Positions 37,727 through 46,820 are shown, counted from the first letter of the stretch. The stretch: 64,000 nt of DNA from Achromobacter deleyi (GCF_016127315.1 NZ_CP065997.1:2294001-2358000); one strand, 5' to 3'. Notes: generated by a model from the letters alone, not told the origin. A program made the numbers and translations.

Positions 37727-38405
37727 ACAAGCTGGAAAATCGTCACCGATTCCGCCTGCTGACATTACGCCGTCGCCCGTGCCAGCACTGCATGTCTCAA
37801 GGATGACATGGCCGCAGGGCATGACGTTGCATCGGATCCATCAGGCCAAGTACGCGGGCGCCGAGTTCAACCCCGGTGTCAAAGGCAATGCGCGATTCAG
37901 CCCGATCATGGATGCTCAAGGCAGGCGGATCCCGACGCTTTACGGCGGAAGTTCGTTCGACTGCGCGGCGATGGAAACCGTGTTCCACGACGTTTCGTTC
38001 GCACCAGGGTTCAAGAGCTATGACAAAACGAAGCTTGAGGGGCACGTGCATTCCCAGGTCCAGCCGGGCGTTGATCTCGTGTTGGCCGATTTGCGTGGGA
38101 AAGCGTTGCGAAAATTGGGAATTTCGCGCAGGCAACTGATCGATACCGAGAAGGATCGATACCCTGCCACGCGAAAATGGGCCCAGGCCATTCATGCAAG
38201 GTGCCCTGATGTGCAGGGCCTGTGTTGGACTTCAAGGCAGGATGACAGCGCACAGGCCGCGATGTTGTTCGGAGATCGTATCGCTGCCGACGTGCTGAGT
38301 CAGACCGGGCCCTCTCGCAGCTTGCTGAAGGATGAAAATGCCTATGACGATGTGTTGAACCTTGCTGAAAAAATAGGTGTGAACCTCGTGTCGGGGAAAA
38401 ACTGA
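37719..38405 (+). CDS. RES-domain toxin (NAD+-degrading family)
   Basis: 228 residues. The RES core begins TLHRIHQAKYAGAEFNPG (R39) and continues with NARFSPI, YGGSSFDCAAMETVFHDV (Y75, E86), and WAQAIHARCPDVQGLCWTSR. RES toxins degrade NAD+ and stop growth until the antitoxin returns. The ATG at 37719 overlaps the antitoxin stop, with AGGAAGGG as ribosome site. The domain is complete, so the pair looks functional. Confidence 0.87.
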   Translation: MAEQAGKSSPIPPADITPSPVPALHVSRMTWPQGMTLHRIHQAKYAGAEFNPGVKGNARFSPIMDAQGRRIPTLYGGSSFDCAAMETVFHDVSFAPGFKSYDKTKLEGHVHSQVQPGVDLVLADLRGKALRKLGISRRQLIDTEKDRYPATRKWAQAIHARCPDVQGLCWTSRQDDSAQAAMLFGDRIAADVLSQTGPSRSLLKDENAYDDVLNLAEKIGVNLVSGKN

Positions 38406-38417
38406 AGGATCCCGGTC

Positions 38418-39194
38418 CTACGCCGGCATGTCCGCCGGATGATCCGCCGGTTCCCGGTTCAGCTTCGCATGGCGGTACAAGCCTTCCCGGTCCAGGATCG
38501 TCATGCCGCCATAATGCGTCTGCAATACGCCCTCCCGCGCCAGCCGCGTCAGCGCGGCGTTGCAGCGCTGGCGCGAGACGCCGCACAGGCTGGCGATCTC
38601 CTCCTGCGAGATCTTGAGCCGGCCGTTGGTGCCGGAATGCTGCTCGGCGTTCAACTGCGCGGCGACGGCCCGGGCCACGGTGGTGTCGACGTCGAGCAGC
38701 ACGTTGCCGGTGTAGCAGGCCATCAGCCAGTTCACGCGTTGCGCCAGGTGCATCATCAGCGCCTTGGTGAATTCGATGTTGTGGTTCCACAGGCGTTCGC
38801 AGGTGTCGCGCGGCAGGATCGCGACCTGGCTCGGGCGCAGCGCCACCACTTCGTATTCGAACGGCTCGCGGCGGATCATGGTGGCCTCGCCGAACCAGCT
38901 GCCGGTGCTGAAGCCGGCCAGCGACAGCGACCGGCCGTCCGACCCGCGCGACGACCATTTCACCAGACCGTCCACCACGCCATACCAGCCCAGCGATTTC
39001 GAGCCTTCGCGGAACAGGCGTTCGCCCGCCTGCAACGTGACCACGCGCAGTTCGGCGCGCACCACCTCGCGCTCCAGGCGCGGCAGGCCGTTGTACCAGG
39101 GCACGACGCCCAGCATCCGGTCCACCGGATCCTGCTTGGGCCGCCGCCTGGGGCTGGCTGATTCGTGGCCAACGCCGCCCGCCGGTGCTCGCAT
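38418..39194 (-). CDS. Crp/Fnr-family transcriptional regulator
   Basis: 258 residues: cyclic-nucleotide-binding-like beta roll (about 45-165, AGERLFREGSKSLGWYGVVDG and STGSWFGEATMIRREPFEY) and C-terminal winged HTH (about 200-235, SQEEIASLCGVSRQRCNAAL). No FNR-type N-terminal Cys cluster is present, so it is not an Fe-S oxygen sensor. It diverges from the binding-protein/BKACE/SDR operon and probably controls it. Confidence 0.92.
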   Translation of the reverse strand: MRAPAGGVGHESASPRRRPKQDPVDRMLGVVPWYNGLPRLEREVVRAELRVVTLQAGERLFREGSKSLGWYGVVDGLVKWSSRGSDGRSLSLAGFSTGSWFGEATMIRREPFEYEVVALRPSQVAILPRDTCERLWNHNIEFTKALMMHLAQRVNWLMACYTGNVLLDVDTTVARAVAAQLNAEQHSGTNGRLKISQEEIASLCGVSRQRCNAALTRLAREGVLQTHYGGMTILDREGLYRHAKLNREPADHPADMPA

Positions 39195-39248
39195 GGTTTT
39201 CCCCGTTTCGCCGTGGTGATCGCGCCCAGGTAAACCCTAGGGCGCTTT

Positions 39249-39262
39249 GTCAACATGATGAC
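39249..39262. promoter_or_regulatory. Candidate Crp/Fnr-type half-site pair
   Basis: GTCA-N6-TGAC lies between the divergent Crp/Fnr gene and the binding-protein gene. The arms are only four bases and do not match the CRP or FNR consensus fully, so this is tentative. Confidence 0.3.
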
Positions 39263-39332
39263 TGTTCGCTTTGGGGGGCAGTCCGAGAATGTTCGGGGCC
39301 CCAGAGCCAAAAAACCATAAGAGGAGACAGGT

Positions 39333-40556
39333 ATGTTGTCAATGCCACGCAGGTTTTCGCGCGCTGTCCTGGCCGGCGCCATCGCCGGCGCGCTGCTGCA
39401 CGCGGGCGCGGCCCGGGCGCAGATTTCCGACGATGTGATCCGGATCGGCTTCATTACCGACATGTCGGGGGTCTATTCGGGGCCGGACGGCCCAGGCGGC
39501 GCCGAGGCCATCAAGATGGCCATCGAGGAGATGGGCGGCGAGATCAACGGCAAGAAGATCGAGCTGTTGACGGCGGACCATCAGAACAAGGCGGACATCG
39601 CCTCGGCCAAGGCGCGCGAGTGGTTCGACCAGCGCGGCCTGGACATGCTGATCGGCGGCACCAATTCCAGCACGGCGCTGGCGATGTCGAAGGTGGCCGC
39701 CGACAAGAAGAAGCCGATCATCGTGGTGGGCGCCGGCGCGCCGGCCCTGACCAACGAACAATGCACGCCGTACACGCTGAACTACGCCTACGACACCGTG
39801 GCGCAGGCGCGCGGCACCGGCGCGGCGGTGGTGAAGGCGGGCGGCAAGAGCTGGTACATCCTGACGGCCGACTACGCCTTCGGCCACGCGCTGCAGGCCG
39901 ACACCACCAAGGTAGTCGAGGCGGGCGGCGGCAAGGTGGTCGGGTCGGTCAAGCATCCGCTGTCGACCAGCGATTTCTCGTCGTTCCTGCTGCAGGCGCA
40001 GGCCAGCAAGGCCGAGATCCTGGCCCTGGCCAATGCCGGCGCGGACGCGACCAACGCGATCAAGGCGGCCAACGAGTTCGGCCTGACCAAGACGATGCGG
40101 CTGGCCGGCATGATTATGTTCATCAACGATATCCACGCCATGGGCCTGGACACGGCGAAGGGCATGTACCTGACCGACAGCTGGTACTGGAATGCATCGG
40201 ACGAGACGCGGGCCTGGGCGCAGAAGTTCTACGAACGCCGCAATGCCATGCCGTCGTCGCTGCAGGCGGCGGATTACTCGGCGGCCATCCAGTACCTGCG
40301 CGCGGTCAAGGCCACCGGCACGGACGATGCCGACAAGGTGCTGGCCTACCTGCGCGAGAACAAGCTCAACGACGTCTATATCAAGAACGGCGTGGTGCGT
40401 CCGGACGGGCGCGTGGTGCACGACATGTACCTGCTGCAGGTCAAGACGCCCGAGGAATCGAAGGCGCCCTGGGACTACTTCAAGGTGGTGCAGACCATCG
40501 ACGGCAACGAGGCCTTCACCACCAAGGCCGAGACCCGCTGCGCCCTTTGGAAATAA
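39333..40556 (+). CDS. LivJ-type periplasmic substrate-binding protein
   Basis: 407 residues. Signal peptide (FSRAVLAGAIAGALLHAGAA, cleavage near ARAQ) and type I periplasmic binding fold: IRIGFITDMSGVYSGPDGPG, DMLIGGTNSSTALAMS, and ILTADYAFGHALQADT. Such proteins deliver amino acids, aromatic acids or similar ligands to ABC permeases. No livHMGF genes are adjacent. GAGGAGA at 39321-39327 precedes the ATG. The next gene starts ten bases after the stop. Confidence 0.94.
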   Translation: MLSMPRRFSRAVLAGAIAGALLHAGAARAQISDDVIRIGFITDMSGVYSGPDGPGGAEAIKMAIEEMGGEINGKKIELLTADHQNKADIASAKAREWFDQRGLDMLIGGTNSSTALAMSKVAADKKKPIIVVGAGAPALTNEQCTPYTLNYAYDTVAQARGTGAAVVKAGGKSWYILTADYAFGHALQADTTKVVEAGGGKVVGSVKHPLSTSDFSSFLLQAQASKAEILALANAGADATNAIKAANEFGLTKTMRLAGMIMFINDIHAMGLDTAKGMYLTDSWYWNASDETRAWAQKFYERRNAMPSSLQAADYSAAIQYLRAVKATGTDDADKVLAYLRENKLNDVYIKNGVVRPDGRVVHDMYLLQVKTPEESKAPWDYFKVVQTIDGNEAFTTKAETRCALWK

Positions 40557-40566
40557 GAGAACCGCC

Positions 40567-41481
40567 ATGGCAAAACGCAAAGTGATCGTGACCATTGCCC
40601 CCACCGGGGGCATGGCGTTCAAGAGCCAGAATCCGCACCTGCCGACCCAGCCGGCCGAGATCGCCGAGGACGTCTACCGCTGCTACAACGCCGGGGCCAG
40701 CGTGGTCGCGCTGCACGCGCGCCGCCCCGACGACCAGGCCACCTGCGACGCGGCCATCTACCGCGACATGAACCAGCGCATCCGCGAACGTTGCGACATC
40801 GTGCTGAACAACTCCACGGGCGGCGGCGTTCATGGCGACATGGTCAAGGAGACCACGCCGGGCACCTGGGAGATCCTGTGGGAAGAGCGGCTCAAGGGCA
40901 TGGAGGCGGGCGCCGAGATGTGCACGCTGGACGCCACCACGCTCAACCTGGCCTTCGGCGACCGCGAGTACCTGATGAACACGCCGCTGAGCCGCGCGCG
41001 CGAGATGGCGGCCGGCATGAAGGCGCGCGGCATCAAGCCGGAGTGGGAGGTGTTCAGCCCGACGCACATCCTGCAGGACGCCACCACGCTGATCGGCGAG
41101 GGACTGGACGAGGAACCGCATTTCATCAACCTGGTGATGAACGTGCACCGCAACTTCCAGAACGCCATGCCGTTCTCGCCGCGCCACCTGCAGATGATGG
41201 TGGACCTGCTGCCGAAGAACAGCATCTTCTGCGTCAGCGGTATCGGGCCGTCGCAGCTGGAGGCCAACATCAGCGCGCTGCTGCTGGGCGGCCACGCGCG
41301 GGTGGGGCTGGAAGACAACCTGTATTACCGTCACGGCGAGCTGGCGACCAACGTGCAGCTGACCGAACGCATCGTGCGCATCATTCGCGAGATGGACATG
41401 GAGCCGGCCACGCCCGCCGAGGCGCGCGAGATCCTGGGGCTGCCGCTGCGCGGCGGCGTGCGGCCGGCATTCGCGCTGTGA
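40567..41481 (+). CDS. BKACE-family (3-keto-5-aminohexanoate cleavage-like) enzyme
   Basis: 304 residues of TIM-barrel fold. KVIVTIAPTGG, LNNSTGGG, EMCTLDATTLNLAFG, KPEWEVFSP and ARVGLEDNLYY match the BKACE family, which condenses beta-keto acids with acetyl-CoA and releases acetoacetate plus a CoA thioester. The usual HxHxR metal site reads ALHAR here: A48 replaces the first His while H50 stays, so metal binding or substrate may differ. It lies between a binding-protein gene and an SDR gene in one operon. Confidence 0.9.
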   Translation: MAKRKVIVTIAPTGGMAFKSQNPHLPTQPAEIAEDVYRCYNAGASVVALHARRPDDQATCDAAIYRDMNQRIRERCDIVLNNSTGGGVHGDMVKETTPGTWEILWEERLKGMEAGAEMCTLDATTLNLAFGDREYLMNTPLSRAREMAAGMKARGIKPEWEVFSPTHILQDATTLIGEGLDEEPHFINLVMNVHRNFQNAMPFSPRHLQMMVDLLPKNSIFCVSGIGPSQLEANISALLLGGHARVGLEDNLYYRHGELATNVQLTERIVRIIREMDMEPATPAEAREILGLPLRGGVRPAFAL

Positions 41482-41515
41482 GACCGATGCGGCATTTTCC
41501 AAGGGGTGAAGCCTG

Positions 41516-42292
41516 ATGATCGAATCGTTGAAAGGCAAGCGGGTCCTGATCACCGCCGGCGCGGGCGGCATCGGCCTGGCGATCGCGCGCAAGTTCCTGG
41601 CGTCGGGCGCGCAGGTGCATATCTGCGATGTGGCCGCGGAGGCGGTGCAGGCGGCCGTGCAGGCGCATCCGGGCTTGAGCGGCAGCGTCACGGACGTGTC
41701 CGATGAGGCCCAGGTGCTGGCCATGTTCGCGGACCTGGCCACGCGCTGGGGCCGGCTCGATGCGCTGGTGAACAACGCCGGCGTCTCGGGCCCCACCAGC
41801 CGGCTCGAGGACACGGACCTGGCGGCGTGGCGGGCCACGCTCGACGTCAACCTGACGGGCACGTTCCTGTGCGCGCGCAGCGCGGTGCCGCTGCTGCGCG
41901 AGGCCGGCGGCGGCGCCATCGTCAATATCTCGTCGGTCGCGGGCCGCCTGGGCTTCTCGCTGCGCAGCCCCTACAGCGCCAGCAAGTTCGGGCTGGCCGG
42001 GCTGACGCAGACCTGGGCGATGGAGCTGGGGCCGTCCGGCATCCGCGTCAACTCGGTGCTGCCGGGCGTGGTGGCGGGCGACCGGGTCGAACGCATCATC
42101 GCCGCGCGCGCGGCGGCGGGCGGCGTCAGCAACGACGCCATGCGCGCGCAGCTGGTGGAAAAGGTGTCGCTGCGCAAGATGACCCAGCCCGAGGACATCG
42201 CCAATCAGGTGGCGTTCCTGTGCTCGGACGAGGGCGCGATGGTTAGCGGCCAGAGCATCTCGGTGTGCGGCAACGTCGAATACCTGGGGTGA
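41516..42292 (+). CDS. SDR-family oxidoreductase
   Basis: 258 residues, classical SDR: coenzyme loop ITAGAGGIGLAIA, NNAGVSG, catalytic Ser in IVNISSVAG, and YSASK with the active Tyr and Lys. The C-terminus (DIANQVAFLCSDEGAMVSGQ) is standard. It probably oxidises a hydroxy-acid to the keto-acid used by the BKACE enzyme upstream, which is inferred from order only. Confidence 0.94.
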   Translation: MIESLKGKRVLITAGAGGIGLAIARKFLASGAQVHICDVAAEAVQAAVQAHPGLSGSVTDVSDEAQVLAMFADLATRWGRLDALVNNAGVSGPTSRLEDTDLAAWRATLDVNLTGTFLCARSAVPLLREAGGGAIVNISSVAGRLGFSLRSPYSASKFGLAGLTQTWAMELGPSGIRVNSVLPGVVAGDRVERIIAARAAAGGVSNDAMRAQLVEKVSLRKMTQPEDIANQVAFLCSDEGAMVSGQSISVCGNVEYLG

Positions 42293-42307
42293 GGGCGTGC
42301 CCGAACC

Positions 42308-42850
42308 CTACGCCATCTTCGCGTAGCTCGCGATCAGGGCCTCGAAGGACGGAGCCACCGGCATGAACCAGCCGTCCTCGATGAAGCCGTCGACCAGCGC
42401 GTCCACCGGCTGATCCGTGATCTCGAGATCGGCATACCCCGGGTACAGCTCGCCGTCGGTGTAAATGATGCGGCCCGCATGTCGGCCCTGGTTGATCTCG
42501 ACGTAGGTACAGAAATCGCCGCCCAGGCCCAGCACCGGCGCGAACGGCAGGAAGGCCGGGTTGTGGAAGCCCATGTGCGGCGTCAGCAACGCCAGGTCGA
42601 AATCCGGGTCGCCGTTGCCGATGCCGAAGAAGGTGTTCATGTCCGCCAGCGCGGGCGAGACGCCGGCGCGGTGGGCCTCGGCGAATTCGAAGCCGAACAA
42701 CAGGCCGTTGCTGCGCTTGAGGAAAGCGCGGTAGGCGGCCGAGAACCGGGTGTGCCAGGCGTCTTCGTAGGCCTGGATCGCGCCTTCCGAGGCGCCATCG
42801 AACGTCTTCAGGATCTTGCCGGAACGCAGCAGCTTGTCTAGCGGGTCCAT
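42308..42850 (-). CDS. SMI1/KNR4-family protein
   Basis: 180 residues. AYEDAWHTRFSAAYRAFLKRSNG and the following LLFGFEF fit the N-terminal part of the SMI1/KNR4 (SUKH) fold, and LGLGGDFCTYVEIN its middle strands. SUKH proteins often act as immunity proteins in toxin systems, but no toxin gene is adjacent here. The ATG at 42850 is the first good start; the frame is open further upstream through Arg-rich leader sequence. The stop is convergent with the SDR gene. Confidence 0.8.
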   Translation of the reverse strand: MDPLDKLLRSGKILKTFDGASEGAIQAYEDAWHTRFSAAYRAFLKRSNGLLFGFEFAEAHRAGVSPALADMNTFFGIGNGDPDFDLALLTPHMGFHNPAFLPFAPVLGLGGDFCTYVEINQGRHAGRIIYTDGELYPGYADLEITDQPVDALVDGFIEDGWFMPVAPSFEALIASYAKMA

Positions 42851-43159
42851 GGGGATTCCAGTCCTTTCGAGAGGGCGGGGACGCCGCGCGGGCGGCGGAC
42901 AACGCAACGCCTGGTCAGCATACCCTGCCGCGCCCGTCCTGCCTGTTTCACTTTTTTTCACAAATCCCACACAAAAGGCGGCGGAACGCGGGCGGGCTTG
43001 TTCCCTATCATCCCGGGGGCGCGCCCGCCAATAGACGCGGGCCCGGCCGTGCGGCCGCCGCGCCACCTTGCCCCCCGCTGTTTCCCGCTACCCCGCCTGC
43101 ACCGCCACGCGGGCGCGCCCGCCGCGTCGAACCGTCGGCGCGCGGCCCGAAGGCCATCG
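42851..43159. other. 309-bp divergent intergenic region
   Basis: It separates the SMI1/KNR4 gene from the sensor kinase. It starts with an AT-richer stretch (42945-42975) likely to hold promoters and then becomes GC-rich. The kinase frame stays open through its second half, so an upstream start is not excluded, but the translated leader is Pro/Arg-rich. Confidence 0.5.
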
Positions 43160-44473
43160 ATGCTCAAATTTCTCGTTCGCGTTTTCGTCGTGGTTCTGAT
43201 CAGTCTCGGGGTGGCCTACCAGCTCGTGGACAAAGGCCTGGGCACGCTGTTCCGGCCGGTGGTGGAGAACGTCGCCTTCCAGTCGCTGCGCGGCCAGGTC
43301 CATGAACTACGCCAGCGGCTCGACGACGTCGCGCCGGCGCAGCGCGAAGCGGTGCTGCGCGAGCAGATCCGGCCCTACTACGGCCTGCGGCTGCAATTGC
43401 TGGGCCCGGACGAGGTGCGGCTGAACCAGGAAGAGCGCGAGCAGCTGGAAATCCTGGGGTTCGTGATGCGGGACGAGTACAGCACCCACCTGGTGCCGCT
43501 GCCCGGCAAGCCGGCCCAATGGCTGGAAGTGCGCCTGCCGGGCGAAGGCCTGGTCGATACGCTGCTGACCTGGGGCGTGTGGGGGTTCCTGGGGGTCATG
43601 GTGGCGATAAGCCTGCTGGCCCTGTGGGCGCTGCCCATGTGGCGCGACATGGACGCGCTGCGCAACGCCGCGCTGCGGATGGGCCAGGGCGAGCTGAGCA
43701 TGCGCGTGCACCTGTCGCGCATTTCCGGCATCCGTCACGTCGGCGAGAGCTTCAACACCATGGCCGAGCGGATCGCCGCGCTGGTCGAGAACCAGCGCAG
43801 CCTGACCAACGCCGTGTCGCACGAACTGCGCACGCCGCTGGCGCGGCTGTCGTTCGAGGTCGATCTGCTGGACCGCGGCGGCCTGCCGGCCCGCCACGGC
43901 CGCGTCCTGCGCGACATGCGCGCCGATATCTCGGAGCTGGAAAGCATGGTGGCCGAACTGCTGGTGTACGCACGCCTGGAGCGGCCCACCGAGGAAACCG
44001 TGCAGCTCGAAACGGTGGATACGCGTGACTGGCTGGGCGAAGCACTGGCGCAGGTGGCGCACCTGGCCGAGGCGCGCAACGTGCGCTGCGTGGTGGCGCC
44101 GAACCATCCGCCGCACGTGCGCCTGAACCCGCGCTACATGAGCCGGGCCTTGCTCAATCTGGTGCAGAACGCGGTGCGCTATGCGCGCGGCCGCATCGAC
44201 ATCGCGCTGACGCAGTGCGCCGAGGGCGGTTTCGAGCTGGTGGTGGACGATGACGGGCCGGGGATCGCCGCGGCCGACCGCGAGCGCATCTTCGAACCCT
44301 TCATCCGCCTGGATGAAAGCCGCGACCGCGGCACCGGCGGCGCGGGCCTCGGGCTGGCGATCGTGCAGCGGGTGGCGCTGAGCCACCGCGGCAGCATCAG
44401 CGTGACCGACAGTCCGGAGGGCGGGGCGCGCTTCGTGCTGCGCTGGGCCGCCGACCAGGGGCTGCCCGAATAG
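43160..44473 (+). CDS. Membrane sensor histidine kinase (RstB-like)
   Basis: 437 residues: TM1 (about 4-22), a periplasmic sensor of about 115 residues, TM2 (about 137-158), HAMP (about 160-212), HisKA with H221 in VSHELRTPLARLSFE, and HATPase with LLNLVQNAVRYA, DDDGPGI and GTGGAGLGLAIVQR. It autophosphorylates and passes phosphate to a response regulator. No regulator gene lies next to it on the same strand, so it is an orphan in this window; the upstream neighbour is an SMI1/KNR4 gene instead. Confidence 0.93.
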   Translation: MLKFLVRVFVVVLISLGVAYQLVDKGLGTLFRPVVENVAFQSLRGQVHELRQRLDDVAPAQREAVLREQIRPYYGLRLQLLGPDEVRLNQEEREQLEILGFVMRDEYSTHLVPLPGKPAQWLEVRLPGEGLVDTLLTWGVWGFLGVMVAISLLALWALPMWRDMDALRNAALRMGQGELSMRVHLSRISGIRHVGESFNTMAERIAALVENQRSLTNAVSHELRTPLARLSFEVDLLDRGGLPARHGRVLRDMRADISELESMVAELLVYARLERPTEETVQLETVDTRDWLGEALAQVAHLAEARNVRCVVAPNHPPHVRLNPRYMSRALLNLVQNAVRYARGRIDIALTQCAEGGFELVVDDDGPGIAAADRERIFEPFIRLDESRDRGTGGAGLGLAIVQRVALSHRGSISVTDSPEGGARFVLRWAADQGLPE

Positions 44474-44482
44474 CGTCGGGCG

Positions 44483-44881
44483 TCAGCGGCATTCGCCGCG
44501 CGCGGTGGCGTCGACCACGGTGCCCGAGGCGTCGGCATAGAACTCATAGATGCAGGTGTAGTACCCGCTCTGGTTGCCCGTGCCGGTCTTGGCGGTCAGG
44601 ACGGTGCTGTTGGGCGTCATGCCCTGGCCCTGCTCGTAGTAGGTGTAGTTGTAGTCGTTGCTGTAGTTCTCGTATTCCTTCCACACGTACTTCGTCTTGC
44701 CGGCATCGCCCGACGAGACGGCGTCGGGCTGGCCGAAGCGCTTGGCGACCTTCTGGATCGGCTCGCCGATCCACGATTTGGCATCGCTGCGTGCCTGGCT
44801 GTCGTAGGCTTCCATGATGCAGCCCGAGAGGCTCATCGAGAGGATCGCTGCCGCGGTGAGTTTGAGGGCCTGTCCTGGCAT
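44483..44881 (-). CDS. Small outer-membrane lipoprotein, hypothetical
   Basis: 132 residues with a lipoprotein signal: LTAAAILSMSLSGCIMEAY, lipobox LSGC with the lipidated Cys at about 21. The mature part has IGEPIQKVAKRFGQPDAVSS, like BamE/SmpA-type small lipoproteins, then a Tyr/Asn-rich stretch and two further Cys (TCIYEF and GEC). Function unknown. It converges on the sensor kinase. Confidence 0.85.
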   Translation of the reverse strand: MPGQALKLTAAAILSMSLSGCIMEAYDSQARSDAKSWIGEPIQKVAKRFGQPDAVSSGDAGKTKYVWKEYENYSNDYNYTYYEQGQGMTPNSTVLTAKTGTGNQSGYYTCIYEFYADASGTVVDATARGECR

Positions 44882-45092
44882 TTCCGTTTTCTGTTCTCTG
44901 TTGGCGCGCCGCGGGAAGGGACGCCCGAAAATGATAAGTGGCGCGCGGGGGCGGGATCAATCATCCGCGGGCCCTCGCGGTGTACTAGTACACCGCGGCG
45001 CGGCGGGCGGAATGCGCGCCGGCGGGCCAAAAAGACGGACAATGCCGCTGGGAAACGGCGCGCGCGGCGCGCAACGGAAAAGCCGGGGACGT

Positions 45093-46811
45093 ATGGCGGA
45101 GAAGGTCAGGGACACCGAGCGGGCGCAGGCGGGCGTGCGGCTGCTGAGCGCATTGCTGGTGACGGTCTACGCGCCGATCCTGGCCTGGGCCGGGCAGCTG
45201 CCCGCCGAGCTGGCCACCATCATGGCGATCCATGGCGTGGCGTTCCTGGGCGTGGCGCTGCTGCTGCGCTGGGCCGTCATCCGTTGGCCCGGGCACTATC
45301 CGGCACGGCGCCTGCTGGCCATGCTGAACGATTACGCGGCGCTGGGCTTTCACCTGATCCTGGGCGGACGGGCGCTGTTGCCGGTCTACGCGGTGGTGCT
45401 GTGGATGACCATCGGCTACGGCGTGCGCTACGGATCGCGCTATCTGGTGGCGGCGACTGCCGCGGCGCTGCTGGACCTGGTGGTGGTCGCCAGCCTGACG
45501 CCGTACTGGCGCGAGCAGCCCTACGTCACGGTGATGCTGTTCCTGACGACGCTCATCGTGCCGGCCTACACGCACTTCCTGCTGCGCAGCAACGAAAGGT
45601 CGCATGCCCGCGAGCGCGAGGCGACGCAGGCCAAGACCCGGCTGCTGGCGCAGGCCAGCCACGACCTGCGCCAGCCCATCCATTCGATCGCGCTGTTCGC
45701 GGACTGCCTGCGCGATGAAAACCTGAACGGCCACCAGCGCCACCTGGTCGACAGCATCGACCGTTCGCTGCACAGCGTCTCGCACCTGTTCCGCTCGATC
45801 CTGGACAGCTACACGCTGGACAGCGGCAAGCTCGAGCCCAGGATCGAGGCGGTGCGCGTGGGCGATGTGCTGGACGCGGTGGTGCGCGACAGCCGCGACG
45901 GCCTGGGCCTGGGGGCCGATGCGCCGATCCGCGTGCGCGCCGGCGCCCACCTGGTCCGGACCGATCCGCACCTGCTCGGCACCATCGTGCAGAACCTGGT
46001 GTCCAACGCCGTCAAGTACGGCGAGGGGCGCGGCATCCTGGTGGCGGCGCGCCGCCGCGGGCGCACGCTGGCCCTGCAGGTGCATGACCGTGGCCGCGGC
46101 ATCCCGGAGGCGAACCAGGGCATGGTGTTCGACGAGTTCTACCGGGTGCGGCGGCCGCGCGACAGGGATATCGAAGGGCTGGGGCTGGGCCTGTCGATCG
46201 TCAAGCGGCTGTGCGGCCTGCTGGGACTGCGCGTGAGCCTGCGTTCGCGGCTCGGGCGCGGCACCACGGTCACGGTCGAGGGATTCGAACTGCTGGAGCG
46301 CGCGCCGCCCGAAGGGGCGCGGCGCACGGCGGCGCAGGCGAGCGTGCTGAACGGATTGCGGGTGCTGCTGATCGAGGACGACGCCAACGTGCTGATGGCG
46401 ACGGCCATGCTGCTGGAGCGCTGGGGTTGCGTGGTCGCCAGGGAAGTCTCGTTGCCGGCGGCGCCGGCCGACTGCAATGTGATCATCAGCGACTACGATC
46501 TGAATGCCGAGGTGACGGGCGCGGAGTGCATCGCGCGGGTCCGGCAGCGGCTGGGGCGGCCGGTGCCGGCGCTGTTGCTGACCGGGCACGACACCAAGGC
46601 GATCCGCGAAGCGGTGGCCGATCCGGCGCTGCCGGTGCTGGCCAAGCCGATCCGCGCGGCGGAACTGCGGTCGTTGCTGACGACGCTGGCGCTGGGCGCG
46701 GGAACGCCCGCAGCCGGGACGCCCGATGCCGGGACGCCCGATGCCGGGATGCCCGCCGCGGGGACGCCCGCCGCGGGGTCGCCCGCCGCCACGATGACAC
46801 TACGGTCCTGA
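45093..46811 (+). CDS. Hybrid membrane histidine kinase with C-terminal receiver domain
   Basis: 572 residues. The N-terminus has about five or six membrane helices (15-163), then a HisKA domain with H190 in QASHDLRQPIHSIALFA, HATPase_c (LVSNAVKYGEG, HDRGRGIPE, GLGLGLSIVKRL), and a receiver domain (about 430-545) with the acidic pair IEDDAN, the phospho-Asp in IISDYDLN and the Lys in LAKPIRA. The tail is a run of Gly-Thr-Pro-Asp/Ala-Ala repeats. The ATG at 45093 starts MAEKVRDTER; an in-frame ATG at 45042 is possible. The LuxR-type regulator gene converges 9 bases away and is the probable phosphate acceptor. Confidence 0.92.
   Translation: MAEKVRDTERAQAGVRLLSALLVTVYAPILAWAGQLPAELATIMAIHGVAFLGVALLLRWAVIRWPGHYPARRLLAMLNDYAALGFHLILGGRALLPVYAVVLWMTIGYGVRYGSRYLVAATAAALLDLVVVASLTPYWREQPYVTVMLFLTTLIVPAYTHFLLRSNERSHAREREATQAKTRLLAQASHDLRQPIHSIALFADCLRDENLNGHQRHLVDSIDRSLHSVSHLFRSILDSYTLDSGKLEPRIEAVRVGDVLDAVVRDSRDGLGLGADAPIRVRAGAHLVRTDPHLLGTIVQNLVSNAVKYGEGRGILVAARRRGRTLALQVHDRGRGIPEANQGMVFDEFYRVRRPRDRDIEGLGLGLSIVKRLCGLLGLRVSLRSRLGRGTTVTVEGFELLERAPPEGARRTAAQASVLNGLRVLLIEDDANVLMATAMLLERWGCVVAREVSLPAAPADCNVIISDYDLNAEVTGAECIARVRQRLGRPVPALLLTGHDTKAIREAVADPALPVLAKPIRAAELRSLLTTLALGAGTPAAGTPDAGTPDAGMPAAGTPAAGSPAATMTLRS
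46706..46790 (+). repeat. 15-bp tandem repeat, about 5.7 copies, in the kinase gene tail
   Basis: Units such as GCCCGATGCCGGGAC start at 46706, 46721, 46736, 46751 and 46766, with a partial sixth. Each encodes five residues of the low-complexity tail, so copy-number change would keep the frame. Confidence 0.9.
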
Positions 46812-46820
46812 GGGGGCGCG

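Noticed and set aside
44985..46589. Long minus-strand open frame opposite the hybrid kinase
   Set aside because: Arg/Gln/His-rich antisense shadow; the kinase on the plus strand has all its catalytic motifs.
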